Under the pieces are notes generated by a model, which did no database searches, had not been told where the DNA came from, and saw nothing but the letters and a program-made list of their open reading frames with translations. The translations under genes were made by a program, and so were the position numbers. From NCBI GenBank assembly GCA_963717765.1, contig CAVQWX010000003.1, positions 434,001 to 498,000 of the forward strand: a stretch of 64,000 nt of DNA, in the 5' to 3' direction. Shown one piece after another: positions 1 through 7,833 of this stretch. Origin of the DNA: JACDER01 sp963717765 (GTDB lineage: Bacteria > Actinomycetota > Thermoleophilia > Gaiellales > Gaiellaceae). Numbering within the stretch: position 1 is the first letter of the stretch; every line of letters starts with the position of its first letter.

Positions 1-1233
1 GTCTCCGAGTTCGGCAAGACGCCGCTCGAGGCGCAGGGCGGTCGGCTGCTGGAGGGGACACCCGGAGAGCAGACCGTCTGGATGAGCCACCGCGACACGG
101 TCACTCAGGCACCCGAGGGCGCCCACGTCGTCGCCACCTCGCCGTCCACGCCGGTCGCTGCGTTCGAAAGCCCGGACAGGAACCTGTACGGCGTCCAGTT
201 CCACCCGGAGGTCGGGCACACGCCGCACGGCAACGACATCCTCAAGAACTTCCTCTACTCGGTCGCGGACGCGCCTGCCACCTGGACGGCGACCGCGGTT
301 ATCGAGGAGCAGGTCGAGCGGATCCGCGCGCAGGTCGGGCACGAGCGCGTCCTGTGTGCGCTGTCGGGCGGTGTCGACTCCGCGGTGGCTGCCCTCCTCG
401 TGCACAAGGCGGTCGGGGACCAGCTCACGTGCGTCTTCGTCGACCACGGGCTCCTGCGCAAGGACGAAGCCGCGCAGGTCGTGGAGACGTTCCGCGGGCA
501 CTTCCACGTGCCCCTTGTCCACGTCGACGCCGAGGAGCGGTTTCTCGCCCGGCTCGAGGGTGTGACCGACCCCGAAGAGAAGCGCCGCCGCATCGGCGAG
601 GAGTTCATCCGCGTCTTCGAGGAAGAGGCGGCCAAGCTCGGCAAGATCCGGTACCTCGTCCAGGGAACGCTCTACTCGGACGTCATCGAGTCCGGCGGCA
701 GCGAGAACGCGGCCACGATCAAGTCCCACCACAACGTCGGCGGGTTGCCCGAGGACATGGCGATGGAGCTCGTCGAGCCGCTGCGCCTGCTCTTCAAGGA
801 CGAGGTGCGGCGCGTCGGCGCCGAGCTCGGGTTGCCCGAGCGGATGGTCTGGCGCCAGCCCTTCCCCGGCCCCGGCCTCGCCATTCGGATCATCGGCGAG
901 GTCACGCACGAGCGGCTCGAGATCCTGCGCGAGGCGGACTCGATCCTCCAGGAGGAGGTGCGCCGCGCCGGCCTCTACCGCGATCTCTGGCAGAGCTTCG
1001 CGGTCCTCCCCGGAATCCGCTCCGTGGGCGTCCAGGGAGACGAGCGCACGTATGCGTACCCGATCGTCATCCGCGCCGTCACCTCGGAGGACGCGATGAC
1101 CGCCGACTGGGCGCGGCTGCCCTACGACCTCCTCGAGACGATCTCCAGCCGGATCATCAATGAGATCCCGGGGGTCAACCGCGTCGCGCTCGACATCTCC
1201 TCGAAGCCGCCGTCCACCATCGAGTGGGAATAA
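1..1233 (+). CDS. guaA: GMP synthase (glutamine-hydrolysing), 5' end cut by window
   Basis: Converts XMP to GMP using ammonia released from glutamine, the last step of guanine nucleotide synthesis in the cytosol. The frame is open from base 1, so the start and the catalytic Cys of the glutaminase domain lie outside the window. The glutaminase domain's end is visible (FHPEV, supplying His and Glu of the triad). It is followed by the ATP-pyrophosphatase domain with the PP-loop LSGGVDSA and by the C-terminal dimerisation domain ending in SKPPSTIEWE, the usual GuaA terminus. An encapsulated-ferritin-like gene follows after 10 bp and is probably co-transcribed. Confidence 0.97.
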   Translation, partial: VSEFGKTPLEAQGGRLLEGTPGEQTVWMSHRDTVTQAPEGAHVVATSPSTPVAAFESPDRNLYGVQFHPEVGHTPHGNDILKNFLYSVADAPATWTATAVIEEQVERIRAQVGHERVLCALSGGVDSAVAALLVHKAVGDQLTCVFVDHGLLRKDEAAQVVETFRGHFHVPLVHVDAEERFLARLEGVTDPEEKRRRIGEEFIRVFEEEAAKLGKIRYLVQGTLYSDVIESGGSENAATIKSHHNVGGLPEDMAMELVEPLRLLFKDEVRRVGAELGLPERMVWRQPFPGPGLAIRIIGEVTHERLEILREADSILQEEVRRAGLYRDLWQSFAVLPGIRSVGVQGDERTYAYPIVIRAVTSEDAMTADWARLPYDLLETISSRIINEIPGVNRVALDISSKPPSTIEWE

Positions 1234-1243
1234 GGTTCAGGTC

Positions 1244-1570
1244 ATGCCGACCGAGCAGTATCACGAGCCGCCGGACGAGCTCTCCGCCGATGCACGCACC
1301 TTCGCCCGCATCTGCACGTCGCTGATCGAGGAGGCCGAGGCGATCAACTGGTACCACCAGCGCCTCGACGTCGAGAAGAACGAGGAGGCGCGGGCGATCA
1401 TGGAAGACGCGATGGGCGAGGAGTTCAAGCACTTCGGGATGGATTTGGAGTTCCTCCTCCGCCGCAGTCCCCGCTGGCGCGACACGCTGAAGGGAATCCT
1501 CTTCCAGCCGGGAGACATCGTCGAGCACGGCGAGCAGGCCGAAGAAGCCACCGAAGACGAACCGGCTTAG
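1244..1570 (+). CDS. Encapsulated-ferritin (EncFtn)-like protein, no shell gene nearby
   Basis: A 108-residue protein of the EncFtn family, open ferritin-like proteins that oxidise Fe(II) at a diiron centre formed between subunits. The family's core pattern is present: E29, E30 and E32 before W36-Y37, then E60 and H63. These correspond in spacing to E31/E32/E34, W38-Y39, E62 and H65 of the Rhodospirillum rubrum protein (numbering recalled, not aligned by software). The segment LEFLLRRSPRW also matches the family. The ATG at 1244 has AAGG upstream. The usual C-terminal encapsulin-targeting peptide is not seen; the tail is a run of Glu/Asp/Ala. The next genes are not an encapsulin. Family assignment is firm, cellular role uncertain. 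Confidence 0.85.
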   Translation: MPTEQYHEPPDELSADARTFARICTSLIEEAEAINWYHQRLDVEKNEEARAIMEDAMGEEFKHFGMDLEFLLRRSPRWRDTLKGILFQPGDIVEHGEQAEEATEDEPA

Positions 1571-1609
1571 CGCCGCTCCCTTCTGCGTCCCCAGAGTCGT
1601 CCGTGCTGT

Positions 1610-2668
1610 TTAGCGCGTGATGCGGGGGTAGCGGGCGCGCACCTGGTCCACGAACTGTGCGAGCCCTTCGGCGAGCGCCGCGTCGTGGATTTCGAGCATG
1701 TTTTCCGCGTTCTTTTCGCCGCGGTGCGACAGGTTGAAGCTGCCCGTGAAGACGACGTCGTCCGCGACAGTCACCTTCGCGTGCATGAAGTCGTGGACGC
1801 TCTGCGCCGCGTAGGGCATCGACGGCTTCCCCGAGAAGGGCGCGCGCAGCACGCGTTCCAGGATCGGGATCTTCCAGGCCGCGTTGCCGTCGCGGTGCCA
1901 GTCGTGGAAGACGCCGTTGATCTGGGTCGAGTCGATGCATCCGGCCACGTCGAGCCCGCCGTCCGAGATGCGCTGGGCCAGCGTCGAGATCACCGGCGCG
2001 GCGGTCAGCACCGGCGAGCAGATGCGGACGCGCCGGCGCGCGCGGCCGATCGCGTTGGCGATGCGGTGGGAGAGATCCTCGCCGTATGTCGGCGTGAACC
2101 ACGCGCGTACCTCGACGCCTTCCACGTGGATTGCGGACGGGTCGACGCGGCCGGTCTCCTCCACATTCCCCGCGTGCCAGAGCTGCTCGAAGTCCTTGGT
2201 GAAGCGCGAAGCGAGGTCGGTCGAATGGATCATCACGACGACGTTCTCCTGCCGCGACCACGAATCGTCCGTCCAGTTCAGGGAGCCGGTCCAGACGCTC
2301 TCGCCGTCACGGACCACGTACTTGTGGTGCATGAGGTCGGGCACGCCGGCGATCGCCTTCGAGGGCGCGCCGAAAGAAGCGATCAGCGTCGCGTCCGGCT
2401 CGGGCGGTGGAGGCACCGGGATCGGCAGCCGGTGGTCGAGGTTGTAGGCGATGCGAACGGCGACACCGCGAGCGGCCGCGTCGCGGATCGCGTCGCCGAC
2501 GACGGCCGCCGTGTCCGGCCCGAGATTGAGGTCGTACTGGGCGAGGTCGAGCGTGTGCTGGGCGGCACCGAGGAAGGCCGCGACCTCGTTCGCGACCTCC
2601 AGCGGCTGCTGGCCGCCGTCTGTCAGGGTGCGGAGCGTGATCGCGGACGTTGTCGAGGAGCTGGCCAT
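1610..2668 (-). CDS. Phospholipase D-like protein with two HKD motifs
   Basis: A 352-residue member of the phospholipase D superfamily, which form a phospho-histidine intermediate during phosphodiester hydrolysis or transfer. Two HxK(x4)D motifs are visible, one in HHKYVVRD in the first half and one in HAKVTVADD in the second, each followed by a TGS segment (TGSLNW, TGSFNLS). This is the usual two-domain arrangement. No signal peptide or membrane segment is seen, so a cytosolic enzyme is likely; the substrate (lipid, nucleic acid or cardiolipin-like) cannot be told. The chosen ATG (2668) overlaps the ATG of the divergent glycosylase-like gene. A TTG at 2692 is an alternative start. Confidence 0.82.
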   Translation of the reverse strand: MASSSTTSAITLRTLTDGGQQPLEVANEVAAFLGAAQHTLDLAQYDLNLGPDTAAVVGDAIRDAAARGVAVRIAYNLDHRLPIPVPPPPEPDATLIASFGAPSKAIAGVPDLMHHKYVVRDGESVWTGSLNWTDDSWSRQENVVVMIHSTDLASRFTKDFEQLWHAGNVEETGRVDPSAIHVEGVEVRAWFTPTYGEDLSHRIANAIGRARRRVRICSPVLTAAPVISTLAQRISDGGLDVAGCIDSTQINGVFHDWHRDGNAAWKIPILERVLRAPFSGKPSMPYAAQSVHDFMHAKVTVADDVVFTGSFNLSHRGEKNAENMLEIHDAALAEGLAQFVDQVRARYPRITR

Positions 2669-3161
2669 GGCGGAGATCGGGGCGACGTTCAACTTCTACC
2701 GCGACGGGCCGGGGGCGAATCTTCGGCGGCGCCGGCTCCGGGAGTATCTCGGCTCGCGCGAGGCGGCGCCGGTTCTGCTCGTCGGAGAAGCGCCGGGCTA
2801 CCGCGGCGCGCGCGTCTCGGGGATTCCTTTCACCTCGGAGCGACAACTGACTGGGGCGGGGCCGGCCGAGGCGACGGCCACGATCGTCCACCGCGTTCTC
2901 GCTGAGCTCGGCGTGGAGGAGCAGGTTTTTCTCTGGAACGTCGTACCGACGCATCCGGGAACCGCGTGCACAAACCGCCGGCCCTGCCGCCGGGAGGTCG
3001 AGGACGGCCTTCCCTTCGCGCGGCGCCTCGCCGCTGGTCGCCGGGTGGTCGCTGTCGGCCGGCTCGCGGAATCGGCGCTCGGCGCGCCCTACGTCCGCCA
3101 CCCTTCTCACGGCGGGGCCGTCTCGTTTCGCGAACAGCTGAAAGCCGTGCTCTGTTGCTAG
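2667..3161 (+). CDS. Uracil-DNA glycosylase superfamily protein
   Basis: A 164-residue protein of the uracil-DNA glycosylase superfamily, which excise damaged or misincorporated bases. The first catalytic motif appears as GEAPGYRGARVSGIPF, close to the GEAPG motif of family 4/5 enzymes, and the second as HPSHGG near the C-terminus. Four cysteines are present (C112, C118, and C163-C164 at the end), but the classical spacing for a family-4 iron-sulphur cluster is not evident. The ATG at 2667 follows GAGGAG at a good distance. It is read divergently from the phospholipase D-like gene, with overlapping start codons. Confidence 0.78.
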   Translation: MAEIGATFNFYRDGPGANLRRRRLREYLGSREAAPVLLVGEAPGYRGARVSGIPFTSERQLTGAGPAEATATIVHRVLAELGVEEQVFLWNVVPTHPGTACTNRRPCRREVEDGLPFARRLAAGRRVVAVGRLAESALGAPYVRHPSHGGAVSFREQLKAVLCC

Positions 3162-3197
3162 CATTTCGCCTCGGCGGGCGTCTAGTCCGCCGCTTCT

Positions 3198-3632
3198 ATG
3201 CAGAAGACCTGGAACGCAAAGACCGGCGAGGTGCCGCGCGAGTGGTACGTCGTGGACGCCGAGGGGAAGACCCTGGGCCGTCTTTCCACGCGCATCGCCG
3301 ACACGCTGCGCGGCAAGGACAAGCCGCAGTACACACCGCACACCGACACCGGTGACTTCGTCGTCGTCGTGAACGCGGAGAAGATCGCCGTGACGGGGAA
3401 CAAGATGGACGAGAAGATGTACTACCGGCACTCCGGATATCCCGGCGGCCTGAAGGAGCGCACGCTACGGGAGCAGCTCGAGCGCCGGCCTACCGACGTG
3501 CTGCGCAAGGCGGTGAAGGGGATGCTTCCCCGCAACCGGCTCGCGCGCCAGCAGCTGTTGAAGCTGAAGATTTACGCAGGGCCCGAACATCCTCACGAGG
3601 CACAGGCGCCGAAGCCACTGGAGCTTTCATGA
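3198..3632 (+). CDS. rplM: 50S ribosomal protein L13
   Basis: An early-assembly protein of the large ribosomal subunit. The 144 residues show the family pattern from start to end: an initial KTW, the stretch WYVVDAEGKTLGRLST, and the C-terminal half with GMLPRNRLARQQL followed by KIYAGPEHPHEAQ. The gene overlaps rpsI by 4 bp (ATGA), the standard translationally coupled L13-S9 pair. Confidence 0.98.
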   Translation: MQKTWNAKTGEVPREWYVVDAEGKTLGRLSTRIADTLRGKDKPQYTPHTDTGDFVVVVNAEKIAVTGNKMDEKMYYRHSGYPGGLKERTLREQLERRPTDVLRKAVKGMLPRNRLARQQLLKLKIYAGPEHPHEAQAPKPLELS

Positions 3633-4036
3633 GCGCCTCTCAGACAGAGCGCGCCCAGTACATGGGCACCGGCAAGCGCAAGACCGCGGTCGCGCGTGTG
3701 ATCCTGCGGCCGGGAGACGGGGCGACGTGGTTCAACGGGCGGACGATCGAGGAGTACTTTCCCCGCCAGGCGCATCGTGAGATGGTGATGGCGCCGCTCC
3801 GGATCGCCGACGCGGAGGGGACGTACGACCTGCGCGTGCGCGTGCACGGCAGCGGCCCGAGCGGGCAGGCGGGCGCCGTTCGCCACGGCATTGCGCGCGC
3901 GCTCGTCGAGGCTGATCCGAGCCTGCGCGTGCCGCTAAAGCGCGCCGGCTTCCTCACGCGCGACGCGCGCATCGTGGAGCGCAAGAAGGCCGGCCTGCAC
4001 AAGGCCCGCAAGGCTCCGCAGTTCTCGAAGCGCTAG
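3629..4036 (+). CDS. rpsI: 30S ribosomal protein S9
   Basis: A small-subunit head protein whose C-terminal tail reaches the P-site tRNA. The 135 residues show the S9 signatures GTGKRKTAVARV near the N-terminus, GQAGAVRHGIARAL in the middle and the KKAGLHKARKAPQFSKR end, with the invariant terminal Lys-Arg. The ATG overlaps the rplM stop. A 296-bp intergenic region follows before glmM. Confidence 0.98.
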   Translation: MSASQTERAQYMGTGKRKTAVARVILRPGDGATWFNGRTIEEYFPRQAHREMVMAPLRIADAEGTYDLRVRVHGSGPSGQAGAVRHGIARALVEADPSLRVPLKRAGFLTRDARIVERKKAGLHKARKAPQFSKR

Positions 4037-4332
4037 ACGGCAAGTCGGACTTCGATCCGGCCCGCACGCACAAAGCATCCGAGTGTGCGGCGGCGCGTCT
4101 CGCCTGGCGGCTCGGTAGAGGAAGTCGTCACGGATTTGGCACTCGACGCGTCGACCGCCGTCACAAATCCCGCGCCGAGATGTGCCGAATTACGGCGCAC
4201 GCCAGGGTAGATGCAGGGAAAGCCACAAGGCGCACCGCCTTTTGGGGCACCTCTCTCATGTCAAGGGGTCTGACCCCGGTTTTGACGGCGGCGGCTTCCG
4301 CTGCTACGGCGCGCCGTTAGGGTGCTCCGCTC
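4037..4332. other. Intergenic region between rpsI and glmM, possible structured leader
   Basis: This stretch of 296 bp has no convincing gene. From about 4180 to 4330 it contains several short complementary pieces: GCCGAATTACGGC, AAAGCCAC followed by CCGCCTTTTGGGGC, and the perfect 13-bp palindrome at 4265-4277. It could hold the rpsI terminator and a folded 5' leader of glmM. I could not match it confidently to a known riboswitch class. Confidence 0.4.
4265..4277. repeat. Short perfect palindrome GGGGTC-T-GACCCC
   Basis: A perfect 6+6 bp inverted repeat around one base, 55 bp before glmM. It may be an operator, part of a terminator or a dispersed motif. No second copy was noticed in the window. 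Confidence 0.5.
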
Positions 4333-5598
4333 ATGACGAGGCACTTCTTCGGAACGGATGGCGTGCGGGGGATCGTCGGCGAAAACCTGACCCCCGAATT
4401 GGTCGAGCGGCTTGGCCGGGCCGCGACCATCTGGGCCGGCGGCGGGCGGGTGCTCGTCGGCCGCGACACGCGTGGATCGGGCCCCGAGCTCGAGGACGCG
4501 CTCGCGCGCGGGATCGAGTCGGCCGGCGGGACGGCTGTGCTCGGCGGGGTCCTCCCGACGCCGGCGGTCGCGCTCTTCGCGCTCGACCTCGGCGCCGTCG
4601 TCTCCGCCTCGCACAACCCGCCCGAATACAACGGCGTCAAGCTCTTCGACCGGGACGGCGCCAAGCTCACCGACTCTGCCGAAGAGGAAATCGAGGGAAT
4701 TCTCGATGGCGCTGCCGGCGACGGAGGTACGGTTGAGCGCAATGACGACGTACGCGACGACTACGTCGAGCACGTCGTATCCCGCTTCGGCACGGACCTG
4801 AGCGGCCTCCGCCTCGCGGTCGATTGCGCCAACGGCGCCTACTCGGACATCGCCCCCGACGTCTTCCGCCGGCTCGGCGCCGACGTGACCGTGGTCGCCG
4901 CCGAGCCGGACGGCTCCAACATCAACGAAGGATGCGGCGCGACCGACCTGGCGCTCCTGTCCCGTACCGTCTCTCGGAACCGGCTCGACTTCGGCGTCGC
5001 CTTCGACGGCGACGGAGACCGGATGCTCGCGGTCGACGCCGGCGGCAACACGGTCGACGGCGACCAGATCATCGCGATCCTCGCCCTCGATCTCGGCGTC
5101 GACGTCGTCGCGGTCACATCGATGACCAACCTCGGCTTCCACAAGCTGATGGCCGAGCGGGGCATCCGCGTGATCACCACGGATGTCGGCGACCGCTATG
5201 TCCTCGAGGCGCTGAAGCGCGAAGACGGCGCCCTGGGCGGCGAGCAGGCAGGCCACATCATCTGGCTGCGCGACCATGTCACCGGCGACGGGCTCGTCGC
5301 GGCACTGCTGCTCTGCCGTGCGCTCGCAGGGCGGCCGCTGGCCGAGGCAGCCGCGGTCATGCCGCACTACCCACAGGCTCGCGAGAACGTCGCCGTCCAC
5401 ACGAGGGACATCCCCGAAAGCGTCAGCGTCGAAGTCGAGCGCACGAACCGCGAGCTCGGCCACACAGGCCGTATTCTGGTGCGTCCTTCGGGCACGGAGC
5501 CGGTCGTCCGCGTGCTCGCGGAGGCAGAGACGGAGGAGGAGTCCGCCAGCCTCTGTGGTAGGATCTCGGCGCTCGTACGACGAGAGCTCGGCAGCTGA
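4333..5598 (+). CDS. glmM: Phosphoglucosamine mutase
   Basis: Interconverts glucosamine-6-phosphate and glucosamine-1-phosphate for UDP-GlcNAc and peptidoglycan synthesis. The 421-residue protein begins FFGTDGVRGIVGENLTPE. It contains the active-site phosphoserine loop VSASHNPPEYNG, the metal-binding loop FDGDGDRM and the C-terminal phosphate-binding RPSGTEPVVRV. It is slightly shorter than the roughly 445 residues usual for GlmM. It precedes glmS by 72 bp, so the two steps that make and isomerise glucosamine-6-phosphate are encoded together. Confidence 0.95.
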   Translation: MTRHFFGTDGVRGIVGENLTPELVERLGRAATIWAGGGRVLVGRDTRGSGPELEDALARGIESAGGTAVLGGVLPTPAVALFALDLGAVVSASHNPPEYNGVKLFDRDGAKLTDSAEEEIEGILDGAAGDGGTVERNDDVRDDYVEHVVSRFGTDLSGLRLAVDCANGAYSDIAPDVFRRLGADVTVVAAEPDGSNINEGCGATDLALLSRTVSRNRLDFGVAFDGDGDRMLAVDAGGNTVDGDQIIAILALDLGVDVVAVTSMTNLGFHKLMAERGIRVITTDVGDRYVLEALKREDGALGGEQAGHIIWLRDHVTGDGLVAALLLCRALAGRPLAEAAAVMPHYPQARENVAVHTRDIPESVSVEVERTNRELGHTGRILVRPSGTEPVVRVLAEAETEEESASLCGRISALVRRELGS

Positions 5599-5670
5599 TC
5601 GACGCAGATCCGCTCGCCGGGCTCGTCGCGTTTTCGGGAGCGTTTTTCCGTCAAGGAGGCACACAGGGAC

Positions 5671-7500
5671 ATGTGCGGAATCATCGGATACGTCGGCCCG
5701 AGAGCGTCGAAGCCGCTTCTCGTCGCCGGTTTGGAACGGCTCGAGTACCGCGGCTACGACTCCGCCGGGCTTGCCCTGCTCGAGGATGACGGGCTGGACT
5801 ACGTCCGCGCCGTCGGCAACCTCCAGAACCTGAAGCGCGCCGCCGGCGACAACGGCTCCCAGTCGACGACCGGCCTCGGCCACACCCGCTGGGCTACACA
5901 CGGCTCGGTCTGCGAGGCGAACGCCCACCCGCTGACCGGCTGTCCCGACCAGCAGGTCGCGATCGTCCTGAACGGGATCGTGGAGAACTACCGCGAGCTG
6001 AAGGAGTCACTCCGGGCGGACGGCCATGAGTTCAGCTCCGAGACCGATGCCGAGGTGGTCGTCCATCTCATCGAGCGCCACTACGACGGCGACCTGGTCG
6101 CCGCTGTGAGCGCCGCCTATGCGCAGCTCGAAGGGCACTACGCCTTCGTCGCGATCCACCACGACCACCCCGACTTGCTCGTCGGTGCGAGGCACCAGTG
6201 CCCGCTCGTCGTCGGGCTCGGCAAGGGCGAGACCTACCTGGCCTCGTCGATCGCCGCGTTCCTGACCGAGACGCGCCAGGTGCAGTTCATCGAGGACGGC
6301 GAGGTGGTCGCGATCACGCCGGAGGGCGCGACCTTCACACGCGTCGACGACGGACCGGTCGAGGACCGCGACGTGATCGAGGTGGACTGGGACATCGAGA
6401 GCGCGCAGAAGGGCGGCTACGAGACCTTCATGCTCAAGGAGATCTACGAGCAGCCTGAGGCCGTCCGCGAGACCATCGGCGACCGCGTCCGCCACGGCGA
6501 GCTCGTGCTCGACGCCCTCGAGATGACCGAGACCGAGATCCAGAACCTGCGCCGCATCGTGATCGTCGCCTCCGGGACGTCGTACCACGCCGGCGTCGTC
6601 GGCCGCTACATCATCGAGGAGTGGGCGCGCGTGCCCGTGGAGCCCGACATCTCCAGCGAGTGGATCTACCGCAATCCCGTTCTCTCCAAGGACACGCTCG
6701 TCATCGGCATCTCGCAGTCGGGTGAAAGCCGCGAGACTGTCAACGCGGTCAGGCTCGCTCGTGAGCTCGGCGCACGGACGCTGGCGGTCACGAACCTCAT
6801 GGGGACGCAGATCACGCGCGAGGCCGAGACCGTGCTCTACACACGCTGTGGGATGGAGGTCGGCGTCGCGGCGTCGAAGACCTTCACCGCGCAGGTTGCG
6901 CTGCTCTCGCTCGTCGCGCTCAAGCTCGCGCAGGTGCGCAAGACGCTGCCGCCGGACGAGATCGAGTTCATCCTCGACCGGCTGTACGAGCTGCCCGAGA
7001 AGCTCGACCAGTTCCTCGACGGCGACCACCCGATCGAGGAAATCGCCCAGCGCTTCTACGACCAGCCCTTCTTTCTCTACCTCGGCCGTCACATCGGCCT
7101 GCCGGTCGCGCTCGAGGGGGCGCTCAAGCTGAAGGAGATCTCGTACATCCCGACGGATGCGTACTCGGCCGGCGAGATGAAGCACGGCCCCATCGCTCTG
7201 CTCGAGCAGGGGACGCCCGTCGTCGTCGTGGCGACCAACATCCACGTCTACGACAAGATCGTGTCCAACATCCAGGAGACGCGGGCCCGCGGCGCGCACG
7301 TGATCGCGATCGCGACGGACGGCGACGAGGACATCCAGCACCACGCCGACGACGTCATCTACGTCCCGCGCACGCCGGCCTTCCTCCAGGCCGTGCTCGC
7401 GGTCGTCCCGCTACAGCTGCTGGCCTACCGGATCGCGCGGCTGCGGGGACTGAACGTCGACCAGCCCCGGAACCTGGCCAAGACAGTCACGGTCGAATAG
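5671..7500 (+). CDS. glmS: Glucosamine-fructose-6-phosphate aminotransferase (isomerising)
   Basis: Makes glucosamine-6-phosphate from fructose-6-phosphate and glutamine. The 609-residue protein starts MCGIIGYVG, with Cys2 as the glutaminase nucleophile and GHTRWATHG as substrate-binding loop. Two SIS sugar-isomerase domains follow (SGTSYHAGVVGRY, SQSGESRETV, SAGEMKHGPIALLE), ending NLAKTVTVE as expected. ATG 5671 follows AAGGAGG. I see no glmS ribozyme in the short leader. The stop at 7500 touches the stop of the convergent gene at 7501. Confidence 0.97.
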   Translation: MCGIIGYVGPRASKPLLVAGLERLEYRGYDSAGLALLEDDGLDYVRAVGNLQNLKRAAGDNGSQSTTGLGHTRWATHGSVCEANAHPLTGCPDQQVAIVLNGIVENYRELKESLRADGHEFSSETDAEVVVHLIERHYDGDLVAAVSAAYAQLEGHYAFVAIHHDHPDLLVGARHQCPLVVGLGKGETYLASSIAAFLTETRQVQFIEDGEVVAITPEGATFTRVDDGPVEDRDVIEVDWDIESAQKGGYETFMLKEIYEQPEAVRETIGDRVRHGELVLDALEMTETEIQNLRRIVIVASGTSYHAGVVGRYIIEEWARVPVEPDISSEWIYRNPVLSKDTLVIGISQSGESRETVNAVRLARELGARTLAVTNLMGTQITREAETVLYTRCGMEVGVAASKTFTAQVALLSLVALKLAQVRKTLPPDEIEFILDRLYELPEKLDQFLDGDHPIEEIAQRFYDQPFFLYLGRHIGLPVALEGALKLKEISYIPTDAYSAGEMKHGPIALLEQGTPVVVVATNIHVYDKIVSNIQETRARGAHVIAIATDGDEDIQHHADDVIYVPRTPAFLQAVLAVVPLQLLAYRIARLRGLNVDQPRNLAKTVTVE

Positions 7501-7833
7501 TCACCCCACCATGCGCTCGATGTCGTCGAGCCGCTGGCGGAGACGTTCTTTCGAAGGCACTCCGATAGGCGTACCGCTGCGCGGGTTCGCCTTCCCGATC
7601 CAGACCCGCGGGGCAGGCGTGACCGCTCTGATCCAGGCCTCCAGGTGTACATGCCCGTCGCCCGGCCTCAACGAGACGTACTCGGGGCTGAGGATCGCCG
7701 AGGACATGCGCTTCCACACCTCCTTGCCGGGTCGCCCAGTCTGGACGAACCCCTGCTTGGCCAGGTAGGCCTCGATCTTCTCGACCGAGCGCTCGGGGTT
7801 CTTGCTCGGGAGGTCGTTCACGTACTTGCCCAT
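7501..7833 (-). CDS. Hypothetical protein, 110 residues
   Basis: I do not recognise this protein. It is basic and soluble, with no signal peptide or membrane segment. It begins MGKYVNDLPSKNPERSVEKI and has a C-terminal helix-forming segment SKERLRQRLDDIERM. It starts 16 bp inside the 3' end of the upstream debranching-enzyme gene, so the two are probably translated from one message. The ATG is preceded by GAGG. Confidence 0.6.
   Translation of the reverse strand: MGKYVNDLPSKNPERSVEKIEAYLAKQGFVQTGRPGKEVWKRMSSAILSPEYVSLRPGDGHVHLEAWIRAVTPAPRVWIGKANPRSGTPIGVPSKERLRQRLDDIERMVG

Noticed and set aside
1571..1609. Encapsulin shell gene next to the EncFtn-like gene
   Set aside because: Only 39 bp separate it from the phospholipase D-like gene, and none of the neighbouring genes encodes a shell protein.
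3162..3197. GGCGG...CCGCC hairpin before rplM as L13 autoregulatory site
   Set aside because: A 5-bp stem in GC-rich sequence is too weak to support a regulatory claim.
4180..4332. Confident c-di-AMP (ydaO-type) riboswitch call
   Set aside because: Only short fragments resemble the consensus; later conserved segments are missing, so it is kept only as a weak finding.
5599..5670. glmS ribozyme before glmS
   Set aside because: The 72-bp gap is too short and has no recognisable ribozyme core.
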